Positions 6,466 through 12,450 of a stretch of DNA of 12,450 nucleotides are shown here, piece by piece; position 1 is the first letter of the stretch; every line of letters starts with the position of its first letter. This DNA is from an uncultured Microcaldota archaeon (lineage in GTDB: Archaea; Micrarchaeota; Micrarchaeia; Anstonellales; Anstonellaceae): positions 1-12,450 of the forward strand of contig CAIXYX010000076.1 of assembly GCA_903923795.1 (NCBI GenBank), in the 5' to 3' direction. Position numbers and translations under genes: made by a program. The notes under the pieces are model-generated. The model ran no database searches, was not told where the DNA came from, and saw only the letters and a program-made list of their open reading frames with translations.

Positions 6466-6933
6466 ATGGAATTGGACTATGGTTCTATCGCGCGCGGCCT
6501 GCCCAAGGCAGTTATTGGCGGGATTCTGATCGCGCTCCTGGTCCTGATGTTCACGGGAGGGGCGCGGCAGTCCGGCGCCAAACAATCATACGACTTCTGG
6601 ACAGCCGATGCCCTGCCTTTTCACATCACCCGCCAATCCCAGTCTGACGGAGACCAGTTCTGGATGGTGGAGCTGACGAGCGGAGAGAACCACTCCCTCG
6701 ATTTCTACGGCGTGGACGTGCGCGGGAGCAACCGGACTATCAACTGGGTGCTTGCCAACAGCAGCAGCGTGTTCGAGCCGTACCAGAGCAAGATTTTGCT
6801 CATCCCCGCGCCGGAGCAATGCACGAGGGGCAGTAATTTCACCTATTCGCTCAACATAACCTATGCCAGCCATGGGGAGACATCGAAATGGATGGAGGTT
6901 GGCAAATATCCTATTTTTGGCAAATGCGGCTGA
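6466..6933 (+). CDS. Single-pass membrane-anchored protein with an outer domain rich in N-glycosylation sequons
   Basis: From ATG 6466 the product has 155 residues. A short N-terminus is followed by one hydrophobic segment (about 13-30, LPKAVIGGILIALLVLMF) and then an outer domain. That domain has a beta-rich look (FWTADALPFHI, FWMVELTSG, LDFYGVDV) and two cysteines (119 and 154) that could pair. It contains five N-X-S/T sequons, at Asn75, 89, 98, 124 and 130. Small proteins of the form FW...PFxI plus beta strands are common in DPANN archaea, but I cannot name a family. The hydrophobic segment lacks a clear class III pilin cleavage site, so I do not call it a pilin. It runs convergently into the secretion ATPase gene with a 50-base gap that shows nothing notable. 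Confidence 0.7.
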   Translation: MELDYGSIARGLPKAVIGGILIALLVLMFTGGARQSGAKQSYDFWTADALPFHITRQSQSDGDQFWMVELTSGENHSLDFYGVDVRGSNRTINWVLANSSSVFEPYQSKILLIPAPEQCTRGSNFTYSLNITYASHGETSKWMEVGKYPIFGKCG

Positions 6934-6983
6934 CGAGAAACACGGAGAGAAGACAGCGGATGACAGGATAGAGATGGATACAA

Positions 6984-9590
6984 TTAGGCAGAATCAGCCG
7001 ACTGGTTTTCTTCGCCGTTTCTTTCTTCATCATTAACCAAGACCTCGTCGGGCGGAATAGGCGGAGGTTTTGGCGCGCGGGCGCGCGAAGATGGCGAGAG
7101 AGGAGTTGCGGATGAACGGGGAGCGGAAGCAGGAGACCGTGAAGTGGGAGAGGCTGCGGGTCTGGAAGTGGGAGGGGTGGGCGCAGCCGGGCGAGAAGCG
7201 GGAGATGTGATGGAGGAAGTTTGCGCGGCACTTTGAGTTTTTTGAGCGGCGGGCGGGGGCGAGCTGGGCGGAGTTCGAACGGCAGGAGCCTTCTTCTCTT
7301 TTTTCACCTGCCCTGTTTCGGAGGCGGTCTTCTCGCGCTCGCTCAATTCGGCTGCGAGAATTTCGCGGAATTCGGCCATCATGAGTTTGTCATAATTGCC
7401 CCAGTCGGGCTCCTGGCCCGAATGCTCTTTGAGGATGCAGTTCGACATGTTGAGGCATTTGAGCACGAAGTCGAGCTCTACCAGAGCCGGCTCGTCATTG
7501 TCCTCGGATGCACGGTAGATGAGGTCGTACAATTTGCCTTTGTAGAATGCTTCCATCACGTAATCTTTCACAGGCAAGCCGGCTTCATCAGCTCTTCGCT
7601 GCAAAGCGGGAGGCGAGAGCTTGAGTTTGAGGCGTTTCGCTATAGAGCCCAAGTCGGCGTTGTAGAGGTCGGGCGAACTGGCTTCGGGCAAATCGCAGAA
7701 GAGGCAGGCAAGGCCCGTGTGCTCGATGTCGTTGCCTCTCTTTAGGTCGAACACCTGCACATATTGGTGATGCTCTATGTCGGTCTCGTACTGGAAGCCG
7801 AGCATTCGATACACGCGGCTCTTTCTGCCGAAGCGGATTTTTTTGAGGAACGAATATCTGTCGGTGGAATACATGGAGGCGGCTGGCATGCCGAACACCA
7901 ATTCGAGGCGGTCTTGTATGTCTTTGAGTGATTGCGCGTGCAGGTTGTAGAGAAGGAAGATGCCGGGCTGGGTGTTGAGCATGTTGATGACACCCTGAAT
8001 GGCGGTGCGCGAGCGGATTTCGTTTATGATAACGCAGGAGTCTCCCATACGCAGGGAGGCGTTTGTCATGGAGACTAAATCCAGTTCGGAGCCGGCGGCT
8101 TGCTGTGATTCTTCCCTGTCTGATGAGGCGACACGGACAGCGCCGATATGAAAGCCTCTTTTACGGTATGCTCTTGTCGGAATTTCCTCGATATCTTGGA
8201 TGGGGAGAATCCTTCGCTTGAGACCTATTGCGGAAATCTTTGCTGCGGTGAATGCGGTTTTGCCGACGCCTTTGAGCCCTAAGACAGCTTCAGAGCAGCC
8301 TAATCCGACCATGACATCATCATAGCCGGCGAAGAATGGCGTGAAAGATTTGTATTTGAGATATTCAGCATAGGTGAAGGGCTGCTCTTTCATTATGCGC
8401 AGGGCGGCCTGCAATTCGCCGAACGTGGCGGGCGGGCGCTGCAAGTGGCAGCGCATCGCCAACCGGGTGAGGACAACGTCCACGACCGGATTGTCTTTGT
8501 CGAATTTTCTTCCGCCGCCAATCGTATTTGTGATGTTTCTAAATGCGCGCTCGAGCATGTCATTTGAATATTGCCAGAGAGTGTGGCAGAGGCCGAATCT
8601 CTGATGCTCTATGTAGATGGGCGCATTGGGCGCGTCGATGTAGATATCGGTGAGATTGTCGCGGTCTAATGCGAGATTTTCCAATGGCGCGCCGAGGCCC
8701 ACTGTCCATGCTGCGGCTTCCCTCCCCATGGCCAATGCTTGGGCGGGCGTGATTGCTACGCCCTGTATTTGGGCGTGGTCGATGAAATTCTGGCGGAATG
8801 TGCGCATCTTGTTGTCGAATATTGTGGAGAAGTCGGTCGTCTCCTTGAGGCTCTTTAGCTCGGCTTGAATGGCATCGGCAAGAAGAGCAGATAGCTCTTT
8901 TGGCAGATTCTCTATTTCGGGATTCTCCTGCACATAGAGCAACGCTTCTGCGCCCGGAACCTCGTAGATTTTGACAGTGAGCCCGTTTGAGAGAACGTAT
9001 TGGCCGCCCTCGACAAGCTTGGCGCCTGCTGGCACAGTCTTGAGGAAAGTTTGAGAGTATGGTGTGCTGCGAAGGCCCAGTATGTCCATGAATGTCTGGC
9101 GCAGGTCTTCGTCTGTTGTGGAGCGCAAGTATAGAGCTGATTTTATGTAGGCGGCCAGAATGCCGTTCACCCAGCCCTTGAATGTGCGCCAGCCCTCGAG
9201 GAAAACGCTTTTCTCCGGCGAGGGTTCGTTGTATTCTTGGAGCACTTGGGCTGCCGAGAGGGGATTTTGGAACATGGATTCATAGAATTCGCGCAGGAGT
9301 TTCTGCCGGTCATTGTAATGGTCGTCCTGCACGTGGCCGTAGACTTTGGGGTCAAGCATGATTTGCTCAACTTGGCGCACTATGGAGATGTATTCGAAGA
9401 AGATGGCGGATTTTTCCTCGTCCAAATCTATTATCATCTCCTCTTCGTAGCGCATGGTTTTCCACGGTTTCTCGAGAGTGGAAATTGTGCGGAGATGAGA
9501 GTTGAGGCAGGCTGGAGAGGTGAGGCCGAGGCCGCAGGTGAGGCAATCCATGACGAGGCGGCTTCCCGCGTAGCTTGGTCGGCAACCCAT
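6984..9590 (-). CDS. Type II/IV secretion system ATPase (TadA/VirB11-like) with Cys-rich N-terminus and low-complexity tail
   Basis: A secretion or pilus ATPase of 868 residues. The N-terminus has CLTCG...C (6-28), which may bind zinc. A long helical region follows, then an N-terminal domain (about 185-350, with LTDIYIDAPNAPIYIEH) and the ATPase core. Core motifs are Walker A GLKGVGKT at 438-445, an Asp box LPIQDIEEIP at 462-471, Walker B VIINEIRS at 520-527, and a His box LLYNLHAQ at 546-553. Walker A (usually GPTGSGKT) and the His box deviate from the common forms but keep the key Lys, Glu and His. Residues 760-850 are Pro/Ser/Ala/Thr/Arg-rich and probably disordered, an unusual addition. 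No TadC membrane partner or pilin is adjacent. The ATG at 9590 lies 26-27 bases from a TATA box, suggesting leaderless translation. An ATG at 9551 is the alternative. Confidence 0.88.
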   Translation of the reverse strand: MGCRPSYAGSRLVMDCLTCGLGLTSPACLNSHLRTISTLEKPWKTMRYEEEMIIDLDEEKSAIFFEYISIVRQVEQIMLDPKVYGHVQDDHYNDRQKLLREFYESMFQNPLSAAQVLQEYNEPSPEKSVFLEGWRTFKGWVNGILAAYIKSALYLRSTTDEDLRQTFMDILGLRSTPYSQTFLKTVPAGAKLVEGGQYVLSNGLTVKIYEVPGAEALLYVQENPEIENLPKELSALLADAIQAELKSLKETTDFSTIFDNKMRTFRQNFIDHAQIQGVAITPAQALAMGREAAAWTVGLGAPLENLALDRDNLTDIYIDAPNAPIYIEHQRFGLCHTLWQYSNDMLERAFRNITNTIGGGRKFDKDNPVVDVVLTRLAMRCHLQRPPATFGELQAALRIMKEQPFTYAEYLKYKSFTPFFAGYDDVMVGLGCSEAVLGLKGVGKTAFTAAKISAIGLKRRILPIQDIEEIPTRAYRKRGFHIGAVRVASSDREESQQAAGSELDLVSMTNASLRMGDSCVIINEIRSRTAIQGVINMLNTQPGIFLLYNLHAQSLKDIQDRLELVFGMPAASMYSTDRYSFLKKIRFGRKSRVYRMLGFQYETDIEHHQYVQVFDLKRGNDIEHTGLACLFCDLPEASSPDLYNADLGSIAKRLKLKLSPPALQRRADEAGLPVKDYVMEAFYKGKLYDLIYRASEDNDEPALVELDFVLKCLNMSNCILKEHSGQEPDWGNYDKLMMAEFREILAAELSEREKTASETGQVKKEKKAPAVRTPPSSPPPAAQKTQSAAQTSSITSPASRPAAPTPPTSRPAASPTSRSPASAPRSSATPLSPSSRARAPKPPPIPPDEVLVNDEERNGEENQSADSA

Positions 9591-9609
9591 GGCGTTGAAA
9601 CAGATAGGA

Positions 9610-9620
9610 GGTTTTTATAG
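9610..9620. promoter_or_regulatory. TATA-like element centred between two divergent starts
   Basis: The sequence GGTTTTTATAG reads TTTTTATA on the plus strand and TATAAAAA on the minus strand. Its centre (about 9616) is 26-27 bases from both the minus-strand ATG at 9590 and the plus-strand ATG at 9643. That is the archaeal TATA-to-start distance for leaderless genes in both directions. Confidence 0.55.
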
Positions 9621-9642
9621 GTAGCGAGGAGGAAGAGAATTG

Positions 9643-10548
9643 ATGGATTTCTCAAGCATCATCCAGAATAATTTCATCAACCCGCTGTGGGACAAGACAG
9701 GATATAATTTAGTGAACACGCTTACTTATGCCGCCATCGCGCTTTGCGCGCTCTATTTCATTTGGCGCATTTTCGAGAAAAAGAAAATCGCCATCGACAA
9801 ATCGTTTTGGATGTGCGCACTGGCATTTGTGCTTTTTGGCTCTTCTTTGCGCGTGCTGACGGACGCGGTCGACGCGGGAACTGTCGCGAAAACGCTGAAT
9901 GTGGCGCAGATGGGAGCCGGAGTGGGCGGGATATTTTCCGGCGTGGCTGCGCTTGCATATCCGTTTATTTTGCAGTCTCATCTGCTTGATTACGGCATCT
10001 TCACCGTGACGCCGGGAATCTATGTTGTCACCGCTATTTTGTTTTTGAGCGCGTGGGCGCTTGGGCGGGCGATGGGAAAGCCGCTATGGGCGGCATATGC
10101 TGGCGCGGCTGGCGCGCTGGTCAATCTGATTCTCTTGCTGCCGATGGCGAATTATTGGCTTTATGCGGCAATGCCGATTTTGCTTATGCTGGCAGTTGGC
10201 GCGCTGCTTTACTTCGGCCTGAAATGGCGAAATCCGATGGATTATCTGCCAGTCATGGGGCAGGCACTTGATGGTGCGGCCACATGGATGGCGATTGACT
10301 TCTTCGGACCCGCCATGGGCACCTCTTATTTCGAGCAGCATGTGATTTCACGGGGAATAGGCACGCTCACGCCACTCGGCTTCGGGCTTTTCTTTTTGCT
10401 AAAAGTTGGATTCTCGATTGTGGCAGTGTGGGCAATTCGCGCCGAGAAGATGGATGAACGCGCGAGGAATCTGGCGTTGCTCGTCATTGCCATTATCGGG
10501 TTTGCGCCGGGCTTGAGAGATTTGTTGAGGATGCTGTGCGGGACGTAA
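9643..10548 (+). CDS. DUF63 family multi-pass membrane protein
   Basis: An integral membrane protein of 301 residues, of unknown function, from a family largely confined to archaea. Family marks are the opening FINPLWDKTGYNLVNTLTYA (11-30), FGSSLRVLTDA (65-75) and GQALDGAATWMAIDFFG (206-222). About seven or eight hydrophobic helices cover most of the chain. The start at 9643 is chosen because a TATA element lies 27 bases upstream. A GAGGAGG stretch ending ten bases before the ATG might also serve as a ribosome site. It is divergent from the secretion ATPase, apparently sharing one promoter element, and is followed by marC on the same strand. Confidence 0.88.
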   Translation: MDFSSIIQNNFINPLWDKTGYNLVNTLTYAAIALCALYFIWRIFEKKKIAIDKSFWMCALAFVLFGSSLRVLTDAVDAGTVAKTLNVAQMGAGVGGIFSGVAALAYPFILQSHLLDYGIFTVTPGIYVVTAILFLSAWALGRAMGKPLWAAYAGAAGALVNLILLLPMANYWLYAAMPILLMLAVGALLYFGLKWRNPMDYLPVMGQALDGAATWMAIDFFGPAMGTSYFEQHVISRGIGTLTPLGFGLFFLLKVGFSIVAVWAIRAEKMDERARNLALLVIAIIGFAPGLRDLLRMLCGT

Positions 10549-10560
10549 GCTGAAAGGCTG

Positions 10561-10578
10561 GTTTTTGGATTTCTTTTT
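10561..10578 (+). terminator. Possible oligo-T terminator after the DUF63 gene
   Basis: Two T runs (five T's each) lie just after the DUF63 stop, without a strong hairpin. This fits archaeal oligo-T termination. The marC gene has its own TATA-like element right behind it. Confidence 0.3.
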
Positions 10579-10586
10579 CCGGCAGT

Positions 10587-10594
10587 CTTAAATT
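10587..10594 (+). promoter_or_regulatory. Putative TATA element of marC
   Basis: CTTAAATT is centred about 25 bases before the marC ATG at 10616, compatible with leaderless initiation. A partial ribosome site (GGTG) is also present seven bases before the ATG. Confidence 0.4.
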
Positions 10595-10615
10595 CATGCG
10601 GGGAGTGGTGCAGCC

Positions 10616-11230
10616 ATGTTCGACTCACTCATCGGCTCCCTCATCAAATGCATAGTCGCTCTATTCGTCATCATGGACCCCATCGCGTCCTTGCCGATGT
10701 TTCTGGTGCTGACGCGAAAGCAGAACAACCGGCAGAGGCACGAGTCCGCACTTTTGGCTGCCGCTGTGGCGGGCGGGGCTTTGATGGTATTTGTCATCAT
10801 CGGGCCTGCAGTTATGTCGGCCATGTCGATTTCCATGCCTGCGTTTCAGATTGCAGGCGGGATATTGCTTCTTGTGATGTCGATACAGTATTTCTTGGGC
10901 ATCGAGATAGAGAATGCCGCCGTAAAAGACCTCAATGTTGCGGCAGTGGTGGTGGGCGTGCCTCTCCTCACCGGCCCCGGCGCCATGACGACGGCGGTCA
11001 TTCTGGCCAGCCAGTTCGGGCTGGCAGTGGTGTTCGTGAGCGCGACTGTTGTTGTGCTGTTGATACTTGCGATTCTTTTCATGGCCGAGCCCATCAACAA
11101 ACTCATAGGCCGCTTCGGATTGGAGGTGTTCTCCAAAACGATGGCCATATTGCTCGCGGCGGTGGCCGTCGAATTTATCAAGGCCGGCGTGCAAGTAATA
11201 GGCAGCGAATGGAACATCATCCATCTGTGA
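10616..11230 (+). CDS. MarC/UPF0056 family membrane protein
   Basis: A 204-residue integral membrane protein with six predicted helices. It matches the MarC family in length and in its motifs. Near the N-terminus it has ALFVIMDPIASLPMFLVLT (about 15-33). In the middle it has IAGGILLLVMSIQYFLG, and then VVGVPLLTGPGAMTTAVIL (about 112-130), where PLLTGPGA is the most typical block. MarC was once tied to multiple antibiotic resistance, but that link has not held up and its substrate is unknown. It lies between the DUF63 gene and the PRPP synthetase gene on the same strand, 31 bases before the latter, so co-transcription with the latter is likely. Confidence 0.9.
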   Translation: MFDSLIGSLIKCIVALFVIMDPIASLPMFLVLTRKQNNRQRHESALLAAAVAGGALMVFVIIGPAVMSAMSISMPAFQIAGGILLLVMSIQYFLGIEIENAAVKDLNVAAVVVGVPLLTGPGAMTTAVILASQFGLAVVFVSATVVVLLILAILFMAEPINKLIGRFGLEVFSKTMAILLAAVAVEFIKAGVQVIGSEWNIIHL

Positions 11231-11261
11231 ATCGGCAGATGGCACTTTGGCAGGTAAGCGC

Positions 11262-12206
11262 ATGGATGAGCAGCCTCCGGCCCCATTGGACCTCAAATTC
11301 CTTGACGGGGCCATACCCATCATCTCGCCCAACTGCGCGGACATCGCGCCGCCGTCGGTCGAGCTGAAAAGATTTCCTGATGGCGAGAGCTACTGCCGCC
11401 TCGAGAAGATTGAGGGGCTACATGGGCAGAATGTCGTCATTTTGCACCGTTTATTCCCCGACCCTGACCAGAATTTAGTGACGCTTTTGCAGATGATGTA
11501 CGGGGCGAAAGAGAACGGCGTGAAAGAGATTTTTCTGATTATACCGTATTTGCCATACGCCCGGGCGGACAAGATTTGGCTGTCGGGAGAAGTCATTTCC
11601 GCGCGCCTGCTCGTCAAGCTGCTGCATTTCGCGGGCGCGAAGGAGATAATCACATGGGACTGCCACTTTTTGAAAAAGCCGGGCGTGCACGAATATGAGA
11701 ATGTCCGCATCCTCAACTTGTGCGCGGGGCCGGAATTGGTGGCTTTCATGCGCGCCGTGAGGCCGGATTCGCTCGTGGTAAGCCCGGATGCGGGGGCGAA
11801 ATACCTTGTCGGCGAGAACGGGCTGTTCATGCGAAAAGAGCGCGGGGATTATGCCCGCAATGACAATCAGGCTTTTAGGCCCGTGGCACGGATGGATGCG
11901 GATTTTGAGGTGAGCGGGAAACCCGTGCTCCTCATCGACGACATGATAGCGGGCGGCGGGACCATGGTGAAGGCCACGCAGAAGATGCAGGAGATGGGCG
12001 CGGAATCGGTGGCATGCGCCGCGACACACGGCTTGTTTTTGCACGGGGCGCTCGACAAGCTGCACACGGCGGGTGCGAATAGGATAATCACGTCTGACAC
12101 CATACCCAACCCGACAGCGCTTTTGTCGATAAGGCCGACAGTTGAGAGGATACTGAACGCGACAGGGCATTTCGAGGAAGAGGGGCCGCGGGTGAGCGGG
12201 ACGTAA
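11262..12206 (+). CDS. prs: Ribose-phosphate diphosphokinase (PRPP synthetase)
   Basis: This enzyme makes phosphoribosyl pyrophosphate from ribose 5-phosphate and ATP for nucleotide, histidine and tryptophan synthesis. The 314-residue product shows RFPDGE at 37-42, IPYLPYARAD at 94-103 (ATP site), DCH at 133-135 with the catalytic-site His, SPDAGAKY at 174-181, a basic loop MRKERGD at 190-196, and the ribose-phosphate loop DDMIAGGGT at 226-234. The last is normally DDxxxTGGT, so one Thr is Gly here. The length is close to that of archaeal enzymes. I start at the ATG at 11262, which has AGGTA seven bases upstream; a TTG at 11247 would add five residues. An oligo-T run follows the stop. Confidence 0.9.
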   Translation: MDEQPPAPLDLKFLDGAIPIISPNCADIAPPSVELKRFPDGESYCRLEKIEGLHGQNVVILHRLFPDPDQNLVTLLQMMYGAKENGVKEIFLIIPYLPYARADKIWLSGEVISARLLVKLLHFAGAKEIITWDCHFLKKPGVHEYENVRILNLCAGPELVAFMRAVRPDSLVVSPDAGAKYLVGENGLFMRKERGDYARNDNQAFRPVARMDADFEVSGKPVLLIDDMIAGGGTMVKATQKMQEMGAESVACAATHGLFLHGALDKLHTAGANRIITSDTIPNPTALLSIRPTVERILNATGHFEEEGPRVSGT

Positions 12207-12249
12207 AACGGAATTGAGAAGAATATGACTGATGGATACGAAAATAATC

Positions 12250-12258
12250 TTTTTTTTT
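12250..12258 (+). terminator. Oligo-T terminator after prs
   Basis: A run of nine T's follows the prs stop by about 44 bases, in the short gap before a convergent gene. Archaeal RNA polymerase terminates at such tracts without needing a hairpin. Confidence 0.5.
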
Positions 12259-12259
12259 C

Positions 12260-12450
12260 TCAGCCGCCTTTCGAATAATACGAGCACAGCTGCTTGTCAT
12301 TGCCATTTAGCACAGAGCATATGCTGAGGTCTTTTTGCGAGGAGGCGATTGCGAAGATGCAATGCGTGTGGATGTCGCCGGCGGGGATGGAGGCGCAGAT
12401 GGAGATGTCCTGCAAGTCGATGGCCACGGCTTGGGTGCAGGAGTCGTTTG
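12260..12450 (-). CDS. C-terminal part of a cysteine-repeat protein (cut by the window edge)
   Basis: A minus-strand frame runs in from the right edge and stops at TGA 12262-12260, giving 62 readable residues. Cysteines recur at positions 4, 18, 30, 44 and 55. Two units share the form D-[IL]-S-I-C-x-x-[IL] followed 11-12 residues later by a second Cys, about 26 residues apart. Repeats of this style (a small helical unit with paired Cys) are common in exported proteins of DPANN archaea, so a secreted or surface protein with disulfide-linked helical repeats is likely. The N-terminus, and any signal peptide, is outside the window. It is convergent with prs. Confidence 0.6.
   Translation of the reverse strand, partial: NDSCTQAVAIDLQDISICASIPAGDIHTHCIFAIASSQKDLSICSVLNGNDKQLCSYYSKGG

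Noticed and set aside
7060..7300. Repetitive-looking GC-rich stretch
   Set aside because: It encodes the Pro/Ser/Ala tail of the secretion ATPase. The repetition comes from codon composition and is not a DNA repeat array or CRISPR.
10648..11367. Open frames of over 220 residues on both strands over marC
   Set aside because: The MarC frame has six membrane helices and the family motif. The others are Arg/His/Cys-rich shadows.
11475..12287. Open frame of about 270 residues on the minus strand opposite prs
   Set aside because: Antisense shadow of PRPP synthetase. The product is rich in His, Arg and Pro with no domain, and the true convergent gene ends at 12260 in another frame.

Overview
The window looks like a piece of an archaeal chromosome, densely packed and fairly GC-rich. 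The archaeal reading rests on several things. There is a DRG-type GTPase with a TGS domain, a DUF63 membrane protein, a type II/IV secretion ATPase of the archaeal kind, and a LysW amino-group-carrier cluster. TATA-like boxes also sit about 25-27 bases before several start codons, as in leaderless archaeal transcripts. A DPANN-type lineage such as Micrarchaeota or Diapherotrites is my guess from the style of the small secreted proteins. It is not proven.

The left third (about 30-4604, minus strand, read right to left) is an arginine/ornithine cluster built on the LysW carrier route. In transcription order it holds an AblB-like GNAT acetyltransferase, an M20 peptidase of the LysK/ArgE type (apparently frameshifted near its end), a small LysW-like zinc protein ending in Pro-Gly, a canonical LysW ending in Glu-Asp-Phe-Gly-Glu, a LysX/ArgX ATP-grasp ligase, and ornithine carbamoyltransferase. 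In the known pathway the ligase couples the amino group of glutamate to LysW. A kinase, a reductase and an aminotransferase then convert the side chain, LysK releases ornithine, and ArgF makes citrulline. The kinase, reductase and aminotransferase are not in this window. Two carrier paralogs, only one with the classical terminal Glu, is the most unusual point here.

The middle (4711-6933) holds an unrecognised 150-residue protein with its own TATA box, the DRG GTPase, and a divergent single-pass membrane protein whose outer domain carries five N-glycosylation sequons. That gene runs convergently into a large secretion ATPase (6984-9590, minus) with a Cys-rich N-terminus and a Pro/Ser/Ala-rich tail.

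The right part (9610-12450) begins with a TATA-like element that lies exactly midway between two divergent start codons, those of the secretion ATPase and a DUF63 membrane protein. The plus-strand run DUF63, MarC, PRPP synthetase follows and ends in an oligo-T tract. A convergent, truncated gene with a repeating cysteine pattern enters from the right edge. I saw no tRNA, rRNA, CRISPR array, insertion sequence or phage gene, and no gene-free stretch longer than about 140 bases.
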